A stretch of DNA of 64,000 bases. Origin: Sipunculus nudus (lineage: Eukaryota > Annelida > Sipuncula > Golfingiida > Sipunculidae). Below are positions 1 through 10,564 of this stretch, in pieces. The DNA is taken from assembly GCA_026874595.1 (NCBI GenBank), contig CM049315.1:69201916-69265915 (forward strand), read 5' to 3'. Below the pieces are notes generated by a model that saw nothing but the letters and a program-made list of their open reading frames with translations, did no database searches and was not told the DNA's origin. The first letter of the stretch is position 1, and every line of letters begins with the position of its first letter. The translations under genes were made by a program, and so were the position numbers.

Positions 1-521
1 GTGGACCGTTCATGAAGATAATTTTAATTCAGGGAAATCATGGTCATTTTTCCTTGAAGCTCTTCCATCGAATTATTGCTCTTAGTTTTTTTCTCATTTG
101 CACAAATACAGGTCCCTCTGCTAAATTCCAATAAGGCATTTGATGCGAACAAGGAAAAAACTTTTTAGCACCCCCAGCTAAAAGCATGTGGTAAAACATG
201 AATGTTGCAAGCTTTGATAGATAACAAGGCTACACTGAGTAACCGCCACAAGCATGTGATACATTTTGATACATTGTGCAAGCTGATTTGATTCATAAAA
301 AGTGATTGGATAAATTATTTTTTAAATAAAAGAGAAGAATCATTCTTTTATACAAATAGTCTTGGTAAGCAATACACAATTTAAGTCCTCTGGCTAGTTG
401 TGATCAAAAGCTTTTTTTGATCCGCCAATTGGTTAACTCTCACATTGAAAGATATGCATTAAAGCAGATATATCATTTTGTAATTCCACTGCTATAAAAC
501 ACTATATCCATTGTAACCAAC
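1..521. other. Upstream flank, no gene seen
   Basis: AT-rich sequence before the first broken gene. No long ORF, RNA gene or clear terminal inverted repeat matching the 5408-6038 flank was found by eye. Confidence 0.5.
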
Positions 522-1345
522 ATGGCAGAATCATCCCTTGAACTTTCAGGTTCCAAAAGTAAGAAAGCAAAATTTCTTGACATTTCGAAATGTATCTTTT
601 GTCAAACCACATCTAAAGACAAATTATCATGCGCATCAGTCCAAGGAATAGCACGTTTGCGAGAAGTGACTGCCATTAGACAGGACGAAACATGTAAACG
701 TTTACAAGAACAATGGTCATCGGTAGAAGAATCTGCAAAATGGCATCTGAATTGTTATAAGAAATACACAAGGAAAACAAATGTAGACAGATATTTGCAG
801 AGGCGTCAGCTGCCAATATCAGTGGAGATCAAAGAGGCAGGCCCTTCCTGCTCCAAGGAATATGTTACATCTCCAGTCAAAACCAGAAAAACGTCTGGCG
901 TATCCACAGATTGGAGTAAATGTGTAATTTGTCAAAAAACATATAAAAAAGGTGATTCCTCTTTGTCACAGATCCTCACTGTTTCCGCGTCGGAATCATT
1001 ACGGCATGCTGCAGAAACAAAGAAAGACAGAGCAGTTCTCTTACGAATAAGGGGAGAGGACTTGATAGCTGTAGAAGCTAAATACCACCGTCCGTGTTAC
1101 ATGAATTACACGTCAAAGACAAACTTAATGACAGCACCAGAGAATGACCCACAGGAAGATGATAGTCAGCATAGGGAAGCATTTGCTGTTCTGTTGAGGG
1201 AAATAGATACCAAACTGATGGATCAAAAACAGGCTTTCACCTTGACAAGTTTGCTTGAACGATACAGGGATATCTTAACAGAAAAAATGCCCGGAGAACA
1301 GAAGTACCGGGGTGAAAAATTAAAAAAACAGACTGAAAAAGTATT
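522..1345 (+). pseudogene. N-terminal paired zinc-cluster segment
   Basis: The ATG at 522 starts a basic protein segment. Repeat 1 has C24-x2-C27 and WH75-x2-C78; repeat 2 has C134-x2-C137 and YH189-x2-C192. The same spacing style in both halves suggests an internally duplicated zinc-binding unit, probably for nucleic-acid or protein contact (inference). The frame then gives a short unrelated tail ending at 1385, while frame 2 opens at 1346 and carries the continuation, so a frameshift lies at about 1320-1385. The start was chosen because it is the first ATG of the open frame and leaves both cysteine repeats whole. Confidence 0.65.
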
Positions 1346-3847
1346 ATGGAGAAAAAATTGTGTTTCAAGCCCAAGCTGTTCCTAAAAAGTCTGAAAAAGT
1401 CTGAAAGTCTGTTTAGCAGCTCTATAACACTAGGTGATGCCGTCCAAGCAGCAAGGCAGCTGAATGAAGATCTTGAAGACATGAAACTCGAGACCGATAT
1501 CTTCGGACCACAGGAACATGACAGCACAGAGGACCCTCAACAAATATTATATCATGCTTCACAAATACTCCGAACAACCCTTAAAGGTTGCACTGGGATA
1601 AAGACTAATCCAGTTCAATGTGATGACATTTCTAATGAGTCTGCACTGGAGATAATTCCAGACAGCTTGTACAATTTTATATTGTGGTTGCTGGAATCAG
1701 ACAGGGGTCACAGCAGCCTATCCCTGACAGCAGGCGAAGGCAAGAAAAAAGCAAGCAGTGACCAGATTGATAGACAAGTGTTATCCATCAGCCAGGACCT
1801 CCTTCATGCTTTCTCAAGGGGCACCACGCGGGCACCAAAACATGTTGGCATAGCCATACTAATACGCAATATGACTGGAAGCAAACAATTTGTAACTCTT
1901 CTGAACAGATTTGGCCACTGTTGTATTTATGATGAGCTTGAGAGAATTGATACTGCTATTGCCAACGACCAGCTGAAGAAAGGAGAAGCAAATGATGGTG
2001 TGGTACTGCCATCAAACATCATACCAGGATCGTTTGTGCAGGCAGCGACAGATAATGATGATCTCATTGAGGAAACCCTTGATGGCAAACAGACTACACA
2101 TGCGACAACACTAGTGCTTTACCAACGGCAGTCATGTGAGCAAAGAAGAGTCCAGGGGCAATTTGCTGAGTCAGTTTGTCTTACCAGCACACGTTCAAGA
2201 TCTCTATCGGGTCAATGTCCAGGACAAGAGATTTTAAACTTCAGTGTGTCCGGCAAGCATCCCAAGGCCAGCAGATTTGTTGGGGAAAGTCTCTCTGGAA
2301 TGGTATAGCCAGGCTACCAGGAATGCTGAAGCAAAGAATATTGATGAAGCCTGGATGATTTGTCGACTTTGTCCACAAAAGCTATTCCAAGTCAGCCTTC
2401 AACCAAAAGCAAATCAGTCAGTACCTGGATGGACCCCTTTCAATGCACTGTTGAGCAGCAAAAATCCCCCAGTTACCAAAATCGGTTACTGCCCAATGAT
2501 ACCAGAGCCCCAACACAGTATTCGACAGTCTTTACCGTAATGAAAACGGTCCAGACGATGATGAAATCACTTGGACAAATGACAACAGTTATCACATTTG
2601 ATGAAGCCATATATTGTAAGGCAAAGGAAATACAATGGCGCAATCCAGATATTTTCCAAGGCTTTGTCATAAGATTAGGTGGTTTTCATATGGCCCTCAC
2701 TTTTCTAGCATCAATTGGAAAGTTGTATGATGAGAGTGGACTTCAAGATATTTTGATAGAATCTGAAACATATGGTAGCACAACAGTGCGTCAGCTAATG
2801 AAAGGCAAATCATACAACAGGGGAGTTAGAGCTCACAAACTTATGCTGGAAGCAATGATGCGACTGAGATGGAAGGCAATGGGTGATTGGATGAAAACAA
2901 GTGAGGTACATGCAGAATTAACTGACCAGGAAGAACTCATCCAGCTTATTGAGAGATTCTGTGACCTGCTTGAGAATGACTATTCAGAAGACATCAATAT
3001 TGCTTTCCAACAAATTTTGCATAAAATGCCTTTCATCCAAAACATTCAAGATCAGTTTTGCAGGGAAGGGGAATCATCACTTACCTTCAAATTCGGGAGC
3101 AATTATCTTGATATGATATGTTGTCTACTTGCCTTTATAAGGGCAGAGAGAGATGGAGATTGGGCCCTTCACCTAGAGTGTGTTGCAAAGATGATACCAT
3201 ATTTCTTTGCAGCCGATAGAATTAACTATGCACGCTAGGCCTGCGTTTATTTGGCAGATATGCAAAGGCTGGATGTTACTGCTCCAGATGTGTATGAACA
3301 ATTCTGTCAGGGAAATCATCCTGTTAAAAGGTCACGCCAACGATTTAACCAAGTCTGGAGTGACATGGCATTAGAGCAAAGTGTTAACAGGGACAGCAAA
3401 ACAAAGGGAGGTATAATTGGAATCAGTATGCACCCAGGAGCGCTTAACAGGTGGTTCTTGACAGCTCATGAGAGAGCTGCTGCTACATCAGCCATAAAAG
3501 TGATGGCAGGACTCAAAGAGAAAAGTGATCTTGGAAAACACAGCCACAAGGAACTGGGCTCTAAGCGAAAAATGAGAGATGAACATGATATCCAAAAAAT
3601 AGTGGACACAATTAAAGGCCAAATGATTAATCCATTCATACTTGTTCAACCAGCGGAACAGCTGTGTAACATTGCCACAGGTGTCATTGCACCAGATACA
3701 ACAGCAAAAGACTTGACATCTTCTTTTCTCATTGGACAAAAGGCAATGAATGTATTTGTGGAAGACAGATTGAAAACAGGAAAAGTTCCATTCTTTGACC
3801 CGATTCGTAAACTAAATATTCAGAAGTTTTCAAATGTAAGTGCCTAG
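1346..3847 (+). pseudogene. Central region of the broken multi-domain gene
   Basis: Continuous protein-like sequence with no domain I can name. Frame 2 holds 1346 to about 2240, frame 3 holds about 2250-2510 (ending near a Gly-Tyr-Cys-Pro-Met motif), and frame 2 resumes at about 2510 through a TAG at 3236-3238 to a TAG at 3845-3847. Two compensating frameshifts are therefore present. The block after 2510 includes the well-conserved-looking stretches KGKSYNRGVRAHKL and RLGGFHMAL. These features suggest a once-functional ORF with relatively few lesions. Confidence 0.6.
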
Positions 3848-3874
3848 AAGAGTAAAAGGGACAGTTCAACCGCT

Positions 3875-5272
3875 ATGAAGCTTGCTTCGGTGAATGAGGA
3901 CAGAGAACTTTTCAGCCGAATAGTAGTTGTTGCAAAAACAAGAAATGTTGACCTGAAACAAGTTTTTGTACACGAGCTCTCATCAGTGCCATATTCATTG
4001 GCACATGCGGATGGAAGACTAAGGAAGGCTACTAAGAGCACACTTTTAGGAGAGTTAGAAAGAGAGGTTTCAATGCACTGTGATATGCCTAATACAGGAT
4101 CATCCACCTGGATTATCGATGGGATGGCCATTCTTCAGATGGTAGGATCTCGAGGAGCAGTCAACTTTGGACAGCTCAGTAAAAATATATTGCAGCTGAT
4201 AATGAAGCCATTCAAGTGTACAGCATGCAAACGTTTAGATGTAGTATTTGATGCATATAACACAGAGCACTCGATAAAGAGTTTCGAGAGAGCAAGACGC
4301 CAAACATCTGACAGCATTGAAATGTGTATTCACAGCAAAGATACCCCACTCCCAAAGGATTGGAAGCGCTTTATGTGCAGTCCCAAGAATAAAGCTGCTC
4401 TTACATCATTCCTCTCTGAGAACTGGTGTGTGGCTGCCCCTGAGTTGATGAAAGAAGGTCAAGTTTTGATACTTGCTGGTGGTTTCAGTGACCCCACACA
4501 GTCAAGGGCATTGACAACGAGAGAGGTCAGAACCCTTGCTCACCTATGCAGCACACAGGAAGAAGCTGACACAAGGATACTTTTGCATTCAGCAGATGCG
4601 GCAATTGGCTCAAATACTATTGTAGTGTGGTCACCTGACACAGATGTGGCTATCCTTTGCATACACTTTGTCAGAAGCCTGAATGTGCAGATCTGGTTCA
4701 AAACAGGGGTCAAGGACAAGGCTAGATTCATTCCCATCCATGAAATAGCAGGCAAACTGGGTGACGAGATCAGTCAACTTCTACCAGGGCTCCATGCCCT
4801 AACGGGTTGTGACTCAACAAGTGGACTTTTCTCAGTTGGCAAAGTAAAACCCCTGAAATGGGCAAGGCAAAATATTCAACAAGCACTTCCTCTGAGGGAA
4901 CTTGGATCATCAAGGAGTGTTACAGAGGCTGCAGAACATGCCTGCTTTTTGCTAGTGTGTCAGATGTATGACAAAAAGTGCTGCAATGAAGATGTCAATG
5001 GTCTGAGGTACCGACTTTTTTGTCGGAAGCGAGCCAAAAATGAAGATTTGCCCCCCACATCTGACAGCCTCAGATGTCATATTGCTAGAGCAAACTACCA
5101 GTGCCTCATTTGGCGACATGCACTGGATGCGGAGGCAACGATTCCGTCTCCAGCCGGAAATGGATGGGAGATATGTGATGGGAATATTCAGCCTGTACTC
5201 ATGACACTTGACCCAGCACCGAGAGCACTTATGGAAGTCATCACTTGCAACTGCAAAACTTCACACTGCTGA
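3875..5272 (+). pseudogene. FEN1/XPG-like nuclease segment
   Basis: In frame 2, five blocks occur in the order seen in FEN1/XPG/Asteroid nucleases: WIIDGMAIL (N-terminal 'DGM' strand), VVFDAYNTEHSIKSFERARR ('VFDG...K..ER..RR'), EEADTRILLHSADA (the XPG-I acidic 'EA' motif), SPDTDVAIL ('S-DTD' strand), and LTGCDSTSGLFSVGKVKPLK (the 'L-GCD--G--GVGK--AL' helix-hairpin-helix). Conserved acidic residues that would hold metal are present. The assignment rests on motif order, not a profile search. The segment is separated by stops from the sequences before and after it, so it is unlikely to be made as a full protein here. Confidence 0.6.
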
Positions 5273-5407
5273 GGGCGCTGCAGCTGCTCTTCGGAGGGTC
5301 TTATTTGTACTGCAGCATGTGGTTGTGAAGGTGAAGAAAATTGTCAAAATCCTCATCGTAGTCAGCGCAGGCTTATAAGTGACTCTGATTCTTCAGATCA
5401 GGGGTAA
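5273..5407 (+). pseudogene. C-terminal CxC cysteine-rich tail
   Basis: Reading past the TGA at 5270-5272 in the same frame gives a compact cysteine cluster (CSCSSEGLICTAACGC, then ENC) followed by a serine-rich end and TAA at 5405-5407. With CNC and C just before the stop, this makes a CxC/tesmin-like zinc cluster, so the TGA looks like a nonsense change inside the cluster rather than the original end. Confidence 0.55.
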
Positions 5408-6038
5408 CATGGAGTTTAAGTTACCTGAGGTGTTTTGCTTAGATTATATTCCTGTACTCCAGGTAAAGTGCACGTGTTAAGATATTTCATTATATTAGAG
5501 AATCTTGCTGTGCTAAGGTTCAGCAATATTTGTAACACTTGATCCATTATATTCTCTCAAGTGTGTTGCAAAGAAATGTTTATTACCTCTGTTAAATGAA
5601 GAGTAATTGAAAGAAATTAAAATAAAAAGCATAAAAAATGTAAGACAACTACATTGTTTTTGCACGAAGTGTAGGAAAAAAAGTAAAAAAAAATTAAAAA
5701 AAAATGAAAAAATATGTTTATTGTTTGTTTAGTAATGTTAAAACATTCTGCAAAAATGTTAATTTGCTTTTGTGCCAATTTCAGTTTTTTTTTTAACTGA
5801 AATGGCTTACGTGATATTTAACATGCTGTATCGTTATTAGCTCCAGCCAAAAATAGATCATTGTATAAAAATTACTCTAACTTCCTTAAAAGTGTCGATA
5901 GAAAGCGACACCCGGCCTCATATGAAAGCTGAGAATCAGCTCTATCAAATGGTACCATCAAACTAATGTTGTGGGGGGGGGGGGGTGTGCAACAAACTCT
6001 TATTTTAAGGCCCCTTCTGGTATCTGGCTCCCAGACTA
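5408..6038. other. 3' flank of the broken gene with A-rich tract and G13 run
   Basis: Contains an AATAAA at 5621-5626, an A-rich tract at about 5680-5715, and a run of 13 G at 5973-5985. It ends at 6039 where gypsy-A sequence starts abruptly. No ORF with recognisable homology. Confidence 0.5.
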
Positions 6039-6442
6039 TCTCGTTCGTCTTCACAGTTCAGCTGGATTAGTCCGAGGTTCACGCATGATCTTAGGCCTAA
6101 GATTGCTGGACCTTCAGCCTCAGTTCCATGAAAATCAATGGTGAGTGTCTTGTCTTGGTGTGAGCATTGAAGTTCACATCGTCCATGTTGTTTTATCTGT
6201 GTCCCACCATAGGCGAGAAGCTTGACCTTTGGTGTTTGTACCCCAGCAGGTTGCCCGTTGCTTGTCAGTTGGTTTGGAAATAGCACTTTATACAGTCTTG
6301 CTGGCTTGATGTTTGACCGTGCCCCAGTAACGAGTTTACATCTCACAGCAAAGGTTCCTTTTTCTGTATTAATGTCGATATTTGCAAATACCTGATCACG
6401 AGGCCCCCCTTTGAATATGGTCTGTATTGTAATACCTTGCAA
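6039..6442 (-). pseudogene. Gypsy-A retropepsin, truncated, catalytic Asp replaced
   Basis: Retroviral-type aspartic protease region. The active-site triad reads VTG instead of DTG: the codon at 6329-6331 (plus strand aac) encodes Val, whereas the right copy has Asp. The second half of the fold, with an ILGL motif, is present up to the truncation at 6039. Without the aspartate this copy cannot form an active protease (established for this fold). Confidence 0.82.
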
Positions 6443-7428
6443 TGCCAGTGAGCTAGAGCATTATTCATTATTCCCAATGTGCTCAACATCAATAGTGTCA
6501 AAAACAAATTCCTTAAAGTCTTCATTAATTTGTTCAGTGTCGTCTTATTCATTAGCAATTTCATGCACCCTCCTGTCAGAAGAACGTGGCTGTCTTTGTG
6601 TCTGTCCATACTGTCTAGGTCTAGATTGTGACCCCAGTCTGTCGGTTTGATACCTCATTTATAATTGGGTTTGCTGATGTTTTTTGATAAACACATTTTG
6701 CCCCAGTGACCTAATTTACCACACTCATCACATGTGGATCTTGCTGCTGGGCACCTAGCCCCACGTGGATGTCCTTGTCCACGATTACAGCACTGTCCTG
6801 TCTTGTGTGGTGCTGGTTTGTCTAAAAAAATGTTTTGTGGATTGACTATTGTCCCGTCTGCTTTGAATCAGATGTACCTTTTTGTGTACTTAACATCATT
6901 CATTTGTATTTGTGTAGCCTCATATGAGCTGACTATACCCAATGCACTGTCAAGTGTAAGCGATTCGTCTTTAGAAATTAATTTTCTTTGTACATCGTTA
7001 TTTCTGACCCCAGCTATTAGAGCGTCTAAAAGTTGCTCTTCAGTGTCTGTGTAAAGGCAGTCATCAGCTAGAATTATAGCTTTCGTTATGAAAGCATCAA
7101 CTGTCTCAACAGCCTCTTGTTTTAAAGCACGAAACTGAAACCTGGCAACTCAAAAATTTGATTTTGGCTTTACATAGTCCCAAAATCATTTCCAGTGCAT
7201 GTCTAGTTTCTTTTGCTGTGAATCTGTAAGTTTCTAACTATTCCTGATGTCTCGGCCTTCCTCGCCTACCCATAGCATTAGATACTGTACTTTAACAAGT
7301 TCTGACTTCTCTGCAAGTGGTCCATTGATTATAAATTCTAATATTTGTTTAAACTTTCTGAATTCTTCTGCAAGGTTAGGTGCTTTCCAGTCTAATGATG
7401 GTATGGGTACACCTGAAAGCTCAGCCAT
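6443..7428 (-). pseudogene. Gypsy-A gag, decayed (left copy)
   Basis: The ATG is at 7428, with an N-terminal segment open to 7234; further capsid-like sequence lies in shifted frames towards 6443. The CCHC zinc knuckle at about 6694-6735 is intact in pattern (C-x2-C-x4-H-x4-C) and has Trp where the right copy has a stop. Stops and shifts elsewhere prevent a full gag product. Confidence 0.72.
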
Positions 7429-7503
7429 TGTTATTCAAGTAAATGTTTCAAGTACAAACAGTTACATGCAAGATACAATTTCCTGTGATTAAAAAAAGTT
7501 ATA

Positions 7504-7977
7504 TAGTCCTTTATCTCTTGTAATCCAAAATACAAAGTTCAATGAATATAGTTCACAGCAACTGAAGATAGGTAATCCAAGGAAGATTGGTCCATGAATG
7601 TATTCATAATAGCTGTATATTTCGCTGTTCCTTTATTCAGTGAAACAGGTGCTTGTCTCACATGCTGGTCTAATGATCTTGATCTTGTGTTATTGTTGTT
7701 GTGGATGGGTTAAAGTTCTTGACCTGACACACTTGTTAAATAGTCCTTTATCTCTGGTAATCCAAAACACAAAGTTCTATGAATATAGTTCACAGCAACT
7801 GAAGATAGGTAATCCAAGGAAGATTGGTCCATGAATGTATTCACAATAGCCGTATATTTCGTTGTACCTTTATTCAATGAAACAGGGGCTTGTCTCACAT
7901 GCTGGTCTAATGTTCTTGATCCTGTGTTATTGTTGATGTGGATGGGTTAAAGTTCCTGACCTGTCACACTTGTTGTT
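7504..7977. repeat. Two-unit tandem duplication, period 237 bp, in the gypsy-A leader
   Basis: Unit 1 starts with TAGTCCTTTATCTCT at 7504 and unit 2 at 7741, with only scattered differences. The right copy has one unit (from about 49342). The extra unit accounts for the change in offset from 41,837 to about 41,599. Confidence 0.9.
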
Positions 7978-8418
7978 AGTTGCTACCCCTTGTCCCTGTT
8001 TGTCCAGAAAAGGAAGCGGGGAGTTTGACCTTCAGGTCAGCTTAGCTGTTTCTGGAACAGGGTTGTAGGAGGCTGGTGTCACTGACTGGTAAGTAATTTT
8101 AGGAATGTCTACTATATGCTGTGCTTTGTCACAGAGCATGTGGCCTGATAACATTGACCAACCTGTTTTATTTTAGTCTTTCATTTACTTGAAAAGTTTA
8201 CAGATTGTATGTTTGGCGTACATTTGACTGTAGAAAGTATTTTGGAACATACATACAAATCTGCTGTTGTCTCTCAGTTTTGACTTCTTGTACCCAGCCA
8301 CAATGTATTTAATCCTTTGCATTCCAGTCTACTGAATATTCGCTTATTACTTTGTCCATAGGATCAATAATCTGTGCTGAACCACATGTTTTATGGTGAG
8401 TAGCACTTCTGACATCAT

Positions 8419-8628
8419 GTTATGTTATGTTCCAATGAATAAATAATCCAGATGGTGTATATGTCTGTATTTATTATATCTGACACCGGATACATATAAG
8501 CACTTGTAAACACGACTGTCCAGTCGGACGGTGTAGCATAGACTGCCCCTACAGTACTTGGTCAGTGACTAATGTAACAGATACACATGCATGAGGTTGT
8601 GGTATATGCATGAGGTCATATTATAACA
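8419..8628 (-). repeat. Gypsy-A 5' LTR (left copy)
   Basis: Short LTR of about 210 bp starting TGTTATG and ending TAACA, matching 43356-43566 and 50016-50227. It is followed on the right by ACAGG, the element's 5-bp target duplicate. Confidence 0.88.
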
Positions 8629-8633
8629 ACAGG

Positions 8634-9032
8634 CACTACTATACAATATGGACACAATCAAACTATTAGAAGTAAAAAAGAGAAGGAATTAATGGGAATA
8701 TCTTAGACCCAGTGGAACTCTGGCAGGAAGGTAGAAGGGACGTAGTACTAATTTAAAATCTGCATTTTCATCCATGTCAATGCTCGTAACGTAGGACACA
8801 GTGTGACTTACATGGTCATTGTCGGAGTACTAGGAGGCCTTAAAGTTGGAAATCGAGGAAACTAGGGCTTCTTTTTTAAGTAGTTTTGGATAGAAAAATT
8901 ACTGATTATTTATTCTAACATCTCTTAACCATGACACAAAAAGTTATTCTTTCATCAAAGACCCAAAAGCAACAGAAAAGTAGTTATCGTTGAAAGCCTC
9001 GTGAAGTTTATTTTCAGTATGTGTAAGTTTAC
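8634..9032. other. Non-coding sequence between gypsy-A and exon 3 (left copy)
   Basis: No ORF of note; collinear with 50233-50631 in the right copy. It corresponds to intron 3 of the PAN/F5-8C gene. Confidence 0.6.
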
Positions 9033-9271
9033 CTGTATCGCCAACTGCTGAATAATGTAGATCCGGCCCAGGTTAACTTGCCACCATTCCACTCCGGTCT
9101 TGACGATGCGCCCTAATCGTGTGCACCACGCATTACAAGACTCGCAGATCCGCCCGTGTTTCGCATCCCATGCACTGGAGTAATTACTACTCGCACGGAA
9201 AGCGGAGTCGGGGATAATGTCGGGGTCGCCGATTCCCAAAGCCGCTGACGGTCTCCCACAAACGCCATTAC
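9033..9271 (-). CDS. Exon 3, first part of F5/8C (discoidin) domain, left copy
   Basis: 239 bp between an acceptor (ATTACAG at the 9271 side) and a donor (CAG followed by GTAAAC at 9032). It encodes a Cys-x-Arg start, AALGIG, IIPDSAFRASS, an acidic/aromatic loop, AWC, EWWQVNLG and QQLAIQ. These are the classic F5/8C landmarks: ALGM, IPDSQITASS, W-W-QVDLG, VTGVATQ. It starts with two bases of a split codon and ends in phase 0. Four residues differ from the right copy. Confidence 0.88.
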
Positions 9272-10218
9272 CTGTAATGGCTATAAAATGGAGATGCATG
9301 GGGAGTATTAGTTATGGCAAAATACAGTTATGATTAAATACAATATTGTATGATAAGACCATATGTATATTTATATAATCAGCTCCATCATACATACATA
9401 ATACTTCATACACGTTTTAGATCCGGCGTGTGTCTCGAGTCAAATTTGTAAAATTTACAACACTGATTGAGTGTTATAAATGTAAAGCTGTGTATCAAAT
9501 TTAGAAGCAGGCCTACATCATGATACCAAGCTCGATATAATTTAATAATTCATTTTATTTATAACTGACTCAGGTCGTAGATGGCTTCACATATTATTGC
9601 GAATATTATTAACTGAATGCTATTGAATCAACGTTAAGAAAATTATCATGCTGAGAATCAGTTCATTTGTAGATACGGTGCTCATCTCGCATTACAACCC
9701 TGAACACTATTTGTAGATCTAGAAATGTTAGCATCAAGGGAATGATAATTGTTGATTATATCACCACCTACTGGAACGATATATACCAATTTGAATTCAA
9801 GAACTGAGTTTAAATTAGGGAGTATCTAAACTGGCGGCAGGGGAAATTTAATTACCTAGCAGGTAGTTGAGATACCAAGCTCAACTGCCCGTGTGCTCTT
9901 ATGTGGGTAAACACACACACACACATACGTACATGTGTTTCATGTCAAACGGAGGCAATGGTCGATGACGTAGATACTGGGAATTTGTTATTTTAGTTAG
10001 ACACAGTCACTAATTTTCTGGTATCCAGAATGATCTTCGGGATACATATGATAACCTTTTTTAACCTGCAAGAAATTTTGAAAATGAATTTTTCAGTCAA
10101 ATTGGAGACATGAAGACACACAGTTTGAATGTCTTTGATTGGGTATCGTGTCATTGAAGAAAGTTTTTTTCACAGCTTCCGCTCCAGTCGGCTGGTATGC
10201 CGTGTCACTAATGAGTAA

Positions 10219-10285
<67 letters not shown>

Positions 10286-10489
10286 ATGGAAGTCTTAACG
10301 TTCACTTCATTTGCGTGGTCCTTATTAGAGTATTTGTATGGTACGGCTACTTTCTCGGAAACTCTTTTGTGTAGAGTGTTTATGGTTTGCGTTATATTTT
10401 TGAAGGAGAAAGCCTCGCTCACCTGGCTTATCCAAAGAATTGCTCAATCTGAGTGTTATGCAGATTGTTAGCCGATTACCACAGGGTAT

Positions 10490-10564
<75 letters not shown>

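Larger units (their letters stand above)
522..5407 (+). pseudogene. Broken mobile-element-like gene with zinc clusters and FEN/XPG-like nuclease region
   Basis: A single intron-less coding track of about 4.9 kb can be followed through several frames. It opens in frame 3 (522 to about 1340), runs in frame 2 from 1346, in frame 3 over about 2250-2510, then in frame 2 to 5407. In-frame stops lie at 3236-3238, 3845-3847 and 5270-5272. The layout is two CxxC...HxxC repeats, a long central region, a region with FEN1/XPG-type motifs, and a C-terminal CxC cysteine cluster. I recall similar large multicopy proteins of unknown function in invertebrate genomes, but cannot name the family. The lack of introns, decay and repeat-rich setting suggest a mobile element or retrocopy. 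No terminal repeats were identified. Confidence 0.75.
6039..8628 (-). mobile_element. Gypsy-A LTR retrotransposon, 5' part only (left copy)
   Basis: On the minus strand this keeps the 5' LTR (8628-8419), leader, gag and the start of protease, then stops at 6039. Reverse transcriptase, RNase H, integrase and the 3' LTR are absent. It is the same insertion as the full element at 43356-50227: the base run after the LTR end (ACAGG at 8629-8633) is the same flank and target-site duplicate. The truncation thus arose during or after the block duplication. Confidence 0.88.

Noticed and set aside
1237-1527. Minus-strand 96-codon ORF
   Set aside because: Overlaps the plus-strand broken gene and has no domain; an antisense shadow.
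5973-5985. G13 run as a possible quadruplex or regulatory element
   Set aside because: A single uninterrupted homopolymer without spaced G-tracts; no other support.
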